NCBI GenBank assembly: GCA_027605045.1
Contig: JAQFWX010000080.1
Location: forward strand, 100,680-164,679
Direction: 5' to 3'
From: Phallus indusiatus
Lineage: Eukaryota > Basidiomycota > Agaricomycetes > Phallales > Phallaceae
DNA length: 64,000 nucleotides
The position numbers were made by a program, and so were the translations under genes. Shown in pieces: positions 13,855 to 25,324 of this stretch (position 1 is its first letter; each line of letters starts with the position of its first letter). The notes under the pieces were generated by a model. The model saw only the letters and a list, made by a program, of their open reading frames with translations. It made no database searches and was not told the origin of the DNA.

Positions 13855-16433
13855 TATAGTCTTTTTTTTTTCTTACTTTTACAACTGCGTACTGAACTTG
13901 CAGCAGGCGGTGGATTGCAAATGCGAATTGGAAAAGTGAGCAAAGCTTGAAGACTGAGTGTAAATGAAGGCGTGCGCGTTGAAGACGATATGGAAGACAT
14001 GGAGGAGGGCGGGCGATTCTGATGACGACGACGAGGGTGTTGACGGTGTTGACGGTGATGGTGTCGAGGATGGTGGTGGTACAGAGGAAAGGAGTGGAAT
14101 GAGACGACGAGAGAGAGCGGACGAAGAGTGGAGGTAATAATAATGTAATAGAAGTGTCATCTGCCTGTAAATTCATATAATACTCTTTTCGAGATTCCCA
14201 GTTGGATTCTCTCAACGGGCGCTAAATTCGTATTGTATTGTATTGTGATGCCGTGTGACGCCCTTTTTTGCGTAAATGATCGATACCCGAGATATTGACA
14301 ACTGAATTATTAGTGTCAGTCTGTGTCAGTATCATCATAAAGATACCTTGGTCTGATTCTGCTGTTTGGGTTTTTTTTTTCTCTTAAAAAAACCTTTGCC
14401 TTGGTAGATCACAAGAAGCAGACATTCTTTACCGCAAACTTTAATTTCCGTTGTTATATGTACATATTCAATCAGAGTAAAAAAAGGTCAGCCAATATGC
14501 AGAGCATTCACGCACCCGTTTCAGATTATAATTATTATACCTTTTTTTCATCGCGCGTATATATTCCGTACATTGTACATTGTACATCATACATATATTA
14601 GACTCACGTGATCGCGAAACTTGGCAATCACCGAGGGAGAAACACAGAAAAGTCTAAAAGTCAGCTTAGTAGCCTTTTAGTAGCCTCCTCGCCGCTGCCA
14701 TCCCCTAATAACTTTACTTTTGCTCCAAGCCATCTGATATTGCCATCTTGTACCAAGAATATCTCCTCCGCTGATTGACTAAACGAGGCTTCGGCCAATA
14801 TATCTGGCAAATGATAAACATCCCACCCTGCACTACTTGCACCGCTCCGAGACCACCGTCAAGGGCTGTGCAATTCCATGTCCGTCGAAGTCGCACCTTG
14901 AAACTTGTTCCTGCACTACGACAGCTACCAAGTACAGCTAATACCCAACATGTACCTAGTGTGTATTCCGCAACTCCTCCCCTCGAAAAAAAAAAGATAG
15001 GCAATCGCTACCACTCCGCCGTTTCTCGGATAACTAGCAATGCTCTTGGGCTTTATGTAAAGGAAGTAAAGGAAGCCGCATCCTACGACTTCTATCACAC
15101 AAAAAACCTTGAAGCTCGAACAGAGATTCTGAACTTTTTTGAATTTCGGAAAGAAAAATGATCAACGCTTCATGAGTCTCGATCCGCACTCGCCTCCATG
15201 CGTATCGTGGTTCTATTTTACATACATACAAACACTGCGGCAGGGACGCACGTCTTTGATAAAGCAAAAAAAAACACACTATAATTTCCCAAACAGGCGT
15301 ACACCTGAAGGAACAGGGCGAAAATCATACGAAAATAAAATAAACTTTGCTTCCGCCTGTCTTGTCTTGTCCTTTCCTTGTCTTGACTTTCAACTTACTT
15401 TTTATTTCGTCAAAGAAATTCCGGGCGCCGTTTGTTGCCACGCACGACAAATTCGAAACAGTGCTTCCCTGTCCAGCGCCGCCGCAGCTGGCCATCGCGC
15501 CAGAATATGTATATATAGATGGATCAACACCCTCTTTCCTCATTGTTAGATGTAAAAAAAAAACCGCTCTCTTCCATTCCAGGAATGTAATTTTGATTGA
15601 TCACCAAACCCAACCAACCAGACAATAAGAAAGAAGGCGTTGCAAAAGCTTCTCAGAAATAACTTCTTGCGTGTGTTAGCAACACAATGCACAACACTCA
15701 CACACGACGACACCATCCGCCAACCAGAAACCTTAATACTTTTTCAAGAAAAAAAAAACCATTGTTTGGAATTATGATTTATCGTCATACTAATCACCTT
15801 CAAAAATCATTTAATCAAACGAACAATTATTACGCTCAGCAACCTTTTTGTTTGTCCTAATCGGCAAAGGCTGGCACTGTCTGGCAACGCGACGTGAATT
15901 GCAGTGTCACAATTTAGGAAATTCTCAAACCCGAATTCTACAAACGAATCATATGCATAAATCACTTTGATGGGAACTTTATGTCATGCTGATTACCCCA
16001 AGACTCAAGACTCACCACCCGTTGTAAAAATGATTATTTCAATTAAGTTAAAAGATGGGCTGCAATCATGTGGCACTGAAACCAAAACGTCCATCCACGT
16101 TGATGATTTGATCTATGTACTAGGCTAGTAAGTACATATATAAGAAATCTGACATCGACATCGGCGGTTGATTTGAAACGACTCGTACTTGGTTACGCAG
16201 TGCCAGATTTAGATATGACCCCGAGATGAAACATTAAGATCTTGACGTCGGCCAAGTCAGAAATCATCTTTCATTTTATCTTTGGTTACCGCTCCCCGAG
16301 GCATATCAATTTGACTCATCATTATTCTTGAGAACCAAAGTCATTCCCAAAAAAATTTACACCTCAATCCGCACAGTCTAATCAAGTTCATTCCTTAACC
16401 ATACGAAACCAGAAAAATCCACTACCCAGTCAA
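13855..16433. other. Intergenic region without recognisable gene
   Basis: About 2.6 kb. The left 300 bp may be the 5' untranslated region or an extra first exon of the RGS gene. A pentanucleotide run (GTATT repeated at about 14228) and a palindromic TGTACATTGTACA at about 14570-14588 are visible. Open frames on both strands (for example 14775-15161, 15139-15549) are short, lack domain-like composition and begin without convincing context. I call none of them. Confidence 0.5.
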
Positions 16434-18337
16434 TTACATCAAATCCCCCCTAATTCTATAAACCTCCCAACTCTTACTCAACTCAACCCTCATCTCCATC
16501 TCCCGATTCAAAATCTCCCCCCTCTCCTCCTCCTCAACAACACCAACACCACCACCAACATCATAATCACTCTTCTGCTCAGCATCCACCTGAACGCTCC
16601 CCAAACATCTTCTAACCCACAAATTCTCCCACATACCTGCAGGATCGACTCTCCGCCTTACAGCATTAAAATCATCCCAGCGGGGATACATCCCTCGTAA
16701 ATCAGCTATTTTAAACGGATGTTCTTTTGCCCAGTGAGGTCGTCCGCCGTGTGCGTGTAATATATGTGAGACTTGTGCGAAATAAGTTTTAAATGGAATA
16801 GGAAGTCCATAGGGTCTGTGGAAATAAACGTAGATTAGCATTAGACAATAAAATTCCGAAAATTTCAGCCTACTTACTTGTATTGTGCTATACCGATCCA
16901 ACATGTTCTGCGCTCATATGCTGGACTGAGCCAGACATCATCTGCCTCCGAAAATCGAATTTCGAAAGGAAAATGCGGACGCACGCCGTTTGGATTATTC
17001 AACTGCTCTTGCATATATTTTTGTAGTGCGAGTAAACATTGCGGGACAGCTGAAAGAGGGAATGCGAATTCAATTGTATGTTGAGGATACTTGAAAAAAA
17101 CATTTAGGAACAAATGAGATAATAATAATAATAATGAAACATTTGTTGCTCACTCGACAGTCGACGTTGAATATTTTCCAGCTTTCGTCAACGCCTATTG
17201 CGGTTTCTTTCATGAGCCAACTGGCGAATATCGCGGATCGTGTATTCCACGTAGGCCATATGCGTCCCAAGAAAAGCATAAATTGCACGACATGATACGC
17301 CAAAAATGACTGTCTAAACCAAGATGCAGCTTTTTGAAAAGGCTTTTAGAAAGGAAAAGAGAGATAAAGTCCCTAAATGCTCGTAAACTTTCGAAAAAAA
17401 AACAACCACAAGCGGCAAAGCGCTAACAAAACATACCTCATCAGTCCGATTGCACCTGCTTACTCGAACAACGCCACGCTGAGCAAACCACCAACACCGA
17501 ACATGCTGCGCAGACGCAGCAATCTCATCAAACCGCTCCACAAACTGGCCAAACTCGACATTCGAAGCGACTTCACAAAGTCTGAACCGCTTCTCGCACT
17601 GAAACGTCACATTCAATATAAACCCCGTTGTCCCGAATCCGCAAAGTGTTGCTTTAAAAAGCTCGTTGTCTTGCGTTTTGGAACAGGTGGTGGTTGTGCC
17701 GTTTGCTAAGAGAATGGTGAATGAGTGGACGAGAGATGACATGGATGGGTATGTGAGTCCTGAGCCGTGTGTGGCTGTTGTGATTATTCCTGCGACGGAT
17801 TGGTCGGATATTGAGCCTACGCTTGTTAAAGCTAGATCGTGCTTTTCGAGATGTTTGTGGAGTTCTGAAAGGATCATTCCGCCTTGAACTGTAATACGTT
17901 CATTAGCCCGGTCAACCTATATAACAGAGCAATCAGTTTTACCTTTGTTGAATTGATGGAACATGATAACATACGTCAAGCAACGCATTCAACTTGTGCG
18001 TTCTAATCATAAAGTCGTCCGTGCACGCCATATCGCTTGGAGAATGACCCGCACCAGCAGCACGAACACGTACGCCCTCTCGTCCCGCAAGATGCACAAT
18101 AGCAACACATTGTTCATCGTTCGTTGGTTCGAAAACGACGGCTGGACGACATGCGAAGGCTAATCCCCAATTTACAAACCGAGCTCGACGGGCAGACGGA
18201 GGTACAGTAATGGGTTTGAGATAGTCGTACAGCTCGGCGGTGGATGTGGACGTGAAAGAATAGGGAAAATCTGGATCTGGATCTGAATATATATCCGGTT
18301 TGATACTAGCACTACCAGTGGAAGGTGACCGAGCCAT
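16434..18337 (-). CDS. ALO1: D-arabinono-1,4-lactone oxidase
   Basis: This FAD-dependent oxidase converts D-arabinono-1,4-lactone to dehydro-D-arabinono-lactone, the last step of D-erythroascorbate synthesis, at the mitochondrial membrane in yeast. Five exons join in frame: 17975-18337, 17437-17916, 17154-17342, 16878-17089 and 16434-16815, giving about 541 residues, close to the family length. The N-terminal half is the VAO-type FAD domain. It carries the flavin-attachment histidine context AAGAGHSPSDMACTD, and later SVAGIITTATHGSG. The C-terminal ALO domain has HGGRPHWAKEHP with the characteristic HWAK motif, then YPRWDDFNAVRRRVDPAGMW. The tail (about 50 residues) is acidic and not conserved in type. 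No broken motif is seen. Confidence 0.95.
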
Positions 18338-19131
18338 TGAGTTGTGAGTTTTGAGTTATAGCAGACAAAAGAGAGATAAATAAAGTTTTAGCAGAAGAGA
18401 GTGATATGGCATCCTATGGGGCGAGACTAAGAAAATTTTCTCTCTCTATCTTGAGAAAAGGAGATGATGTCGCGGCGGATTATCGATTATCTTTCTTGTG
18501 TGCATGCGATGACTATTTTTTTTTGGCAGGGTCTTACTAATTTGGGCTCCGGGAGACGCCCGGAGTTTACCGAAAGGTAGATATTGACCACGACACTGCA
18601 GATACGTCTAAGGTCCCTCCGCAGCGTCAACATGGGCTAATCGTAGATATATCTCGGATCTTGCGGCGAGAAAATTCATCATATTATATTGGTTAAATAT
18701 ACGGAAGAAGACCATGATTTTATTATCGAGAATCCGGTGTGTGGGCGATATTCAAACACGAATTATAATACAGTGGGTTTTGATTCATCCATGATCCAAG
18801 ACTCGGATAGCTCGGTCATAATTCACGTCAAATGATGTCGTGAAGGCGCAATCAGGAGCGTATTGCATTGCCATTGCCGGCGTTCCTTTTTGACGTGTAC
18901 TTATTTGGATTGGGAAATATATTCAATTCTCAATGGCTTGCTAGTTTTTGCATGTGATATTCGTATGATATGTATATGTCATGCTAATCCGAACTGTTCG
19001 GTGCCTGTTGATAATATGTATGTACCATTTTTAGCTGTCTGACTTGACGTGTTGTGATTGGTCCATTGAACTCGGGGCTTCTGGAATCAGTTGCCAGTGG
19101 AACGACATGTACGGTGTACCATTGGAGTGTA

Positions 19132-19868
19132 AGATAGCGGTCACGTCGATCCGACTACCCTTAAGCGCTCATTATGTAATCATTAGGGTTAGGGGTTAGG
19201 CGGCAAATTTTTCCAAAAATATAAATTTTTTAATATTAAAGTTCTTTGACCGTGATAAATAGAGGTGCAATGCATCATATAATCCTCTAGGCAGTTATAT
19301 ATTATTAAACCAATGTAAATTTCACTGTAAATATCTGAGGAATTGATGCTGCAGACTCACATCCACCAGTGCTATGGTCGCTTATTGTCGCTTAGCGCTT
19401 CGGGATTTGCCGGTGCTTATGTAAAGGCGGCGAAATTCCTGTCGGCGAAAAAATGAAAAGTCACCAAATCGTCGAAAAAGAGCTCTGGTGTATTGTGCAG
19501 GGGCTTAGTAATGTTTGTGCTATAACTTTTTAACCGACAGCTTTTTCAAAAAAATAAAACCGTAGAAATCTTCTCTACCTTTACAGGGGTTCTCAAAAAC
19601 CTTGTCAGTGCGGAATTTTTTATTTTTTTTTCTTGCCTGGGCCGATAGGTGCCGAACCCAGGACTTGCTCGATGAAAGCTGAAAAAAAAGGGGGGCGGAA
19701 TCAAAAAAAAAAAAATCGCACTGACAAGGTTTTTGAGAACCGCTGTAACTGAAACTTTCTATGGTTTTAATTTATTGATAAATTCCATGTGTGTCGAGCA
19801 GAAGAGCTCGACAGACTAGGGTTTATTTTCGGCGCCTAAGGGTAGTCAGATCGACGTGACCGCTATCT
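19132..19868. mobile_element. MITE, TA-flanked, about 37-bp terminal inverted repeats
   Basis: Both ends carry nearly perfect inverted repeats beginning AGATAGCGGTCACGTCGATC; the right end read backwards starts with the same 20 bases, and only two mismatches occur over about 37 bp. The element is flanked by TA on each side (19130-19131 and 19869-19870), as expected for a target-site duplication of Tc1/mariner-type transposases. The 737-bp body encodes nothing recognisable. It is AT-rich and contains a second, nested element. It is therefore a non-autonomous miniature element; the superfamily is an inference from the TA duplication alone. Confidence 0.8.
19584..19745. mobile_element. Small nested MITE with 29-bp inverted repeats
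   Basis: A 162-bp element with ends starting CAG[GC]GGTTCTCAAAAACC. The left repeat is 19584-19612 and the right 19717-19745, with a single mismatch. TA dinucleotides flank it (19582-19583, 19746-19747). It sits inside the larger 19132-19868 element, so it must be the younger insertion or part of the same composite. The core is poly-A/T and has no coding capacity. The end motif also resembles that of some hAT elements, but no 8-bp duplication is visible. Confidence 0.75.
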
Positions 19869-20389
19869 TACTATGCGTTCGTATTTTGGTGTGCCACGTG
19901 TCCCGGTCCAAGCTCCGAGCTAGTGAAGACAAGTCCGAGATAGCCATGATAATAGATACTGCTGAGAAAAGACTCTGACGCGATACTAGTGAAACCATAA
20001 AAGATATTGATTTCTTTTCCTTTCCGCTTTCGCAGTTCATCTATCCACTCTGACTTAAGGCTCATAAATCACACCACAGAATTAATATCCACCTTCCAAT
20101 AACCAAGTTTAAGCTGCAGACGGGGTTTGTTGGCACAATTGTTACAGCACAGTCTATATGCGCACCAGGCAAACCCATATAACAAAGATATTGATCTAAT
20201 TTGGGTAAATATTAAGCAAACGACACGATTCCAATCGCTGGCGGAACCAAGGCGGAACCAAGCACAAGTTCTAGTACGGACAACGGCTGCCGGCGGCCCG
20301 GATCATCCGTTTCGCGTATGTAATCCTCGCCCTCACTCGCCCCCTTCTCCCCTTCGCCGGCCAGCCTCACAAAACTACCTCTCATGACA

Positions 20390-20414
20390 CAACAACAACA
20401 ACAACAACAACAAC
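20390..20414 (+). repeat. CAA repeat in the GUT2 leader
   Basis: About eight consecutive CAA triplets end 25 bases before the GUT2 start codon, so they probably lie in its 5' untranslated region. CAA-rich leaders are unstructured; any effect on translation is inference. Confidence 0.6.
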
Positions 20415-20438
20415 TCCATCCACCACCGCACCATAATA

Positions 20439-23310
20439 ATGGTGGTGTCGCGCCGCATATTCACCTATCTACGTAAACCCATTATATATATCCCACTGGC
20501 AGCAGGATCGTCCTATGCGCTTTACTCTCATTTCTCATCTTCATCGACGTCATCGTTGACTGTACCTTATGGGACCGCTCAATCGCGGCGCCCTCCTCCG
20601 CCTTGGGTTCCGCCTAGCAGAGAGGAAATGCTTCGGGCTCTTCAACGTGGAGCTCGTGCTGTTTCAGTTCACAAGTCCGGGGATAATGAAAAGGGAAAAA
20701 ACGGTGATGACTCGGATAATGTCGACGAAAACGGAATTGGGGAGTACGATCTTCTCGTCGTTGGTGGTGGTGCGACTGGTGCCGGTGTAGCGCTGGATGC
20801 CGCGAGCAGAGGCTTAAAAGTCGCACTCGTCGAAAGAGACGACTTTGCATCTGGTGCGTAGAATATACTGGTGCTTAGGGTTTTTGTTGTCTTTCTAAAA
20901 TTAGATACTTTTTTGTTTCACTAGGTACATCCTCTAAATCTACTAAACTTGTCCATGGAGGTGTGCGTTACCTCCAGAAAGCCGTTATGGAGCTCGATTA
21001 TGAACAATACAAGCTCGTCAGAGAGGCATTACACGAACGCAAAATATTCCTCCAGACCGCTCCTTATTTGTCAAACATGCTTCCCATCATGTTGCCAGTA
21101 TACAAGTGCGTGCCAAGAAGAGAGAGAAAAAAAACTTAATATAAGAAAATCTGACGCATTGATCTTAGGTATTGGCAGGTCCCGTACTATTGGGCGGGGT
21201 GTAAAATGTATGATATTCTAGCCGGCGGCGAAAATATGGAAAGCTCGTACGTTATGAGTAAAGGCAGAGCGCTTGAGGCTTTTCCAATGTTGAAAGCCGA
21301 AGGTCTGGTCGGTGCTGTAGTATACTACGATGGTATGAAAATAAACATACATTCCCTTGAACCCGAACCTAAAACAATTTTGATTTTTCAAGGGCAACAT
21401 AATGACTCCCGAATGAATATTGCGCTTGTAATGACAGCCGTCCAACAAGGCGCCGTAGTAGCAAATTACGTCGAAGTGACTTCCCTGTCTAAATCCAAGG
21501 ATGGGAAGTTGAATGGCGCAGAAGTTCGAGATACCCTATCCAACAAGACCTGGAAAATTCGCGCAAAAGTAATAGCGGATTCCTTTTTCTACTAATTTCA
21601 ATTCATAAATGACACAATTACATAGGGAATTATCAACGCTACAGGTCCCTTCGCCGATACGCTTTTAACACTAGACGACCCCACCCACAAACCCATAGTC
21701 CAACCTTCCTCCGGCATCCACATCACCCTCCCAAACTACTATTCCCCACGCAAAATGGGCCTTCTCGATCCCGCAACCTCAGACGGAAGAGTGATTTTTT
21801 TCCTTCCATGGCAAGGAAACACCATCGCCGGCACAACCGACGCCAAAGCCTCCGTCCAACGCGACCCCAAACCACGCGAAGAAGAAATCCGATGGGTACT
21901 CGATGAAGTACGACGGTACCTGTCTCCGGATATTAAAGTTCGGCGTGGGGACGTTTTGTCCGCCTGGAGTGGATTGCGTCCGCTTGTTTTGAATCCACAT
22001 CAGGTTGAAAAAGGCGCAGGCGCAGGGACGGCTGGGCTTGTTAGGAATCATATTGTGTATGTTTCGCCGAGTGGGTTGGTTACTATTGCGGGAGGGAAGT
22101 GGACGACGTATAGAGCTATGGCTGAGGAGACGGTTGATCGTGCTGTGAAAGAGTTTGGACTTGAGAGAAAAGCGGGACCGTGTGTTACGGAGCGGTTGAG
22201 GTTGATTGGCAGTGAGGGGTGGAGTCGGAATATGTTTATTGGGTTGATTCAACGGGTCAGTTTTGAATTTTTGTTGTCTATGGGCAGTAATCTTAGTTTT
22301 ATTTTATTTTATTTTTAGTATGGTCTTTCGACGGATATTGCCAAGCACCTTGCGGAGAATTATGGTGATAGAGCGTGGACAGTATGCGCATTAGCTGAAC
22401 CAACGGGGTCACCTTGGCCTTTGCATGGTAAAAGACTATCTCAACAATACCCATGTACGCTCTAGAACTTTTATCCTCCTCTTCTGTTTCATTGACTTAT
22501 ATGATTCGTTGAACAGTTATATCCTCAGAAATCCTCTACTCCATAAAATATGAATACGCACAAACAGCAGTAGACTTTCTCGCACGAAGATGCCGCCTCG
22601 CGTTCCTGAATTCACGAACGGCGTACGACGTGTTACCCACCGTGATTGACTCAATGGCTCGCGAATTAAAGTGGAGTTCTTCTAGAAAACGAGAAGAATA
22701 CGAAAGAGCTGTGAAATTTTTGGGTAATATGGGTTTAAGATTCATCGACGAGAAAAATGACAACAACTGGAAAAGCTCGGGGCTATTCGGACTATTCGGG
22801 TGGATTGAGAAATTATTGGGACGCGAGCTTGGATTGAGCACACCTTTAGGTCGAACGCGTATTACCACTTTATACAGTCGTGCTCAGTTTGAGCCTCGTG
22901 AGTTGGAGAGCCTCCGGACGGTGTTTAATAAAACTCGACCACCGGACGACGACGACCACCGAGTTGTTGAAGGTCAAGGTCAAGATCAAACTCCCAAATC
23001 ACTATCGAAATCTCAACTGGCTGGGTTGTTGAGTCAAGTACGCGGATACGAACAGACTAAAGTTCAGCATATTGAAAGTGCGTTTTCGCAACTTGGTTTG
23101 GGGAATGGTGTGAGCGCTATTGGATGGAATGAATTTTTGGAGGTGCGTGTCGTGTTCCTTATTTATTGGTATTGTGGTGCTGAAATTCTTTTTTTGAATT
23201 AGGTTTGTGCAGCTCTCAAAGAGCTTTTCGCTGAGCCGTTTGAGCCTGTTCGTGTCAGTGGTAGAATAGCGAGGAGTATTCCCGTTGAGAAAAGTGGTGG
23301 TGGTGTATGA
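20439..23310 (+). CDS. GUT2: Mitochondrial FAD glycerol-3-phosphate dehydrogenase
   Basis: This inner-membrane enzyme oxidises glycerol 3-phosphate to dihydroxyacetone phosphate and passes electrons to ubiquinone. Eight exons join exactly in frame: 20439-20853, 20925-21105, 21169-21332, 21393-21568, 21626-22255, 22319-22454, 22517-23142 and 23203-23310, giving 811 residues. The N terminus has a basic stretch and a hydrophobic segment ([19 protein letters not shown]) consistent with mitochondrial import. The FAD-binding glycine motif is [23 protein letters not shown]. Then come [17 protein letters not shown] and [12 protein letters not shown], and in the second half [18 protein letters not shown] and [21 protein letters not shown], both family signatures. 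The C-terminal region (from about 22930) is longer than in bacterial GlpD and has a calcium-domain-like helical segment ([14 protein letters not shown]). The start is the first ATG and fits the targeting sequence. Confidence 0.96.
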
Positions 23311-23796
23311 GTTAGACTCGTTCCCGACTGCGAATTTGTGATATAAGTTAGTTGATTTGACAGTGGTATTTCTTTCTTTTTGTTTATGTTTCCTTTTCAT
23401 ATCCGCGCATGCTATCTTCATGTCATTGAAATAGAAATCAACCCCCTAGTCAATTTTGGATTATTCTAGCTTGGTTCTCAAGTTTGTAAAAACAAAGTTT
23501 TTGAATCTTCCCACTATTGTATATTTGCGATCGGACAGTCAAGATCAATTGAGCATTTTTAAGTCTAGGACGACCAGTTATGCAGCTACAGCTGAGCTAC
23601 TTAGTATGGGCTAAGAGGTATGTATTCATATGCTTTAGCTGCAACTTATTGGAAGTAATTATGTAAATTTGAGAAATTGAGAGTTCGTTCAATAATTCAA
23701 GTTTTCCAGAAAGTCGACAATACAAAACAAGGTGTACTAGTAGTACGAGACAAAAACGAAAACCGCCGGTACTACTACAAAAATACATATATATTG

Positions 23797-24286
23797 TTAT
23801 CCCAAACTACGCACGAGGCTCGAGACATCATTTTGGCAACAACATGGTTGAACTAAAGCTTTGATCCAACCAATATTCGCTTGCGGTTCCGGTTTGAGCA
23901 ATCCGCTCTGAACTGCTATGAATGTTTACTTATAAATCATTAGATCGGAAAGAAAAATCTATGAAAAACAAGAAAACGACGATCGTACTCTTTTCGCGGT
24001 ATCGACATAGATTGCATTTGGGATCAACAGTGTCGAAAGCCCAAGCAGGTGACAAACATCCGCAAAGCTGACATCTAGGAATTCTCTTCAAAAAAAGGTT
24101 AACGCGTCCGAGTTCATTTTATCTTGTTATTTGTGCGAAAACACTCACTCCGCTGCAAGTTCCAAAAACTTTACAAGCTTCGCAGAGACCTGCTTTATCT
24201 TTGAAGGCGTATTTACGACCGCAGCCTGGATTCTTAGATTTGGAGTCAAGTGAAGCGCATCGAGTTGTCGATGTCATGAACATCAT
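23797..24286 (-). CDS. Small cysteine-rich protein, unknown
   Basis: A three-exon gene of 117 residues: 24149-24286, 23989-24085 and 23797-23915 join in frame with phases 0 and 1. Exon 1 has CGRKYAFKDKAGLCEACKVF, exon 2 CQLCGCLSPAWAFDTVDPKCNLCRY, and exon 3 ends QANIGWIKALVQPCCCQNDV. The repeated CxxC pairs suggest metal binding or disulfides. There is no signal peptide, so an intracellular zinc-binding protein is more likely than a secreted effector. The first of two adjacent ATGs is used. I recognise no family. Splice sites are canonical and the coding character changes cleanly at them, which supports a real gene. Confidence 0.6.
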
Positions 24287-24468
24287 CGTTGATAATTGTT
24301 TGTTTTAATTCAAAAGTTTGAGGTTTGAGTTTAGGTTTGGATGGAGATGGGTTGAGAGCTTGATGAATGTCGGGGTGAGTTTGATAGGTGGAGGGTGAGA
24401 GTCGACAGGAGAAGTTCAAGTTAAGGACAGTAATGTAATGTTTCGAGTTTTATATCTCGGGTCCAAAG

Positions 24469-25237
24469 TTATTCAGGATCGTCCTCCTTTGGATCGGAAC
24501 TACTGACTCCTTTTTCGTCCTTGTACACATTACAATAGTGGACGCTGGCATGAAAATTCCAAGTCCAATCCTGCCAGTCAATAAACCTGAAAATTATTTT
24601 TTGCATATCATGATTAAATGTACGATAGACCACCTTTCATGGGAAACGTTAGTATACATATCACCGTTTCCTACGACTTTACTCCGTAACGCCGGTTTAT
24701 TTATATGAAATGTTTCACTTTTAGTTGATCAATAAAAGAAACTGTCGATTGAAGATTCGTAGATTCCTTTGTGCGACGCAAAAGGAATGAGGCCGGTTCC
24801 GATCGGAGTTAGATATGTTCAGCGAGCCTAGAGGGTGCCGGGGATTTTGGTCGCAACTTACCAGTGGTCACTGGACGGCCTCCACAAGATTTGAAAAATT
24901 ACTGGTATAATGGTCAATTATGACATATGTAATGTGTACCCTTTCGGAAACACCAAGCACGAGAATGAAGCCGTTTGTCAAAAAATTATAGACGGACCAA
25001 GTCAACGCCATGTCTTCATCAATACTAATAGCAGTGTGCACTCGTTCTGATGAAAGTGGGGGTAAAATAACACAAAGCAAATAGCAACAAGAAAGCAAAG
25101 ATTAACGACTATAATCGAAAAAGAGACAAAGGAGGAGAAAAAAACACGTGCCCTACAAGCTTGAACAGCCAAATTCATAACAACATACACGCGTACATAC
25201 AATACTATCATAGGTAGAATATACCTTTATCGATCAT
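24469..25237 (-). CDS. Probable small spliced gene, model uncertain
   Basis: The last exon is convincing: after an acceptor at 24587 the sequence 24469-24586 reads FIDWQDWTWNFHASVHYC, then NVYKDEKG and an acidic end before TAA. Upstream coding-like sequence at 24868-25055 (ALTWSVYNFLTNGFILVLGV) could be an earlier exon behind an ATG at 25237 (exon 25225-25237). I could not find a splice joining it in frame to the last exon. The product would be small, with one hydrophobic segment. No family is recognised. Confidence 0.3.
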
Positions 25238-25324
25238 GAAAGTCTATGGAGTCGTGGCCGCCCTACTTGAGAGAAAGCAAGTAGACAAGAACACATAAAG
25301 AAAAGTGAAAAAAAAGAAAAAACC

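Noticed and set aside
14775..15549. Overlapping plus-strand frames in the 14-16 kb gap
   Set aside because: No domain, no good start context and no plausible splice partners.
19182..19200. Telomere-like TTAGGGTTAGGGGTTAGG
   Set aside because: Only about three imperfect units, inside a MITE; too short to be an interstitial telomere or contig end.
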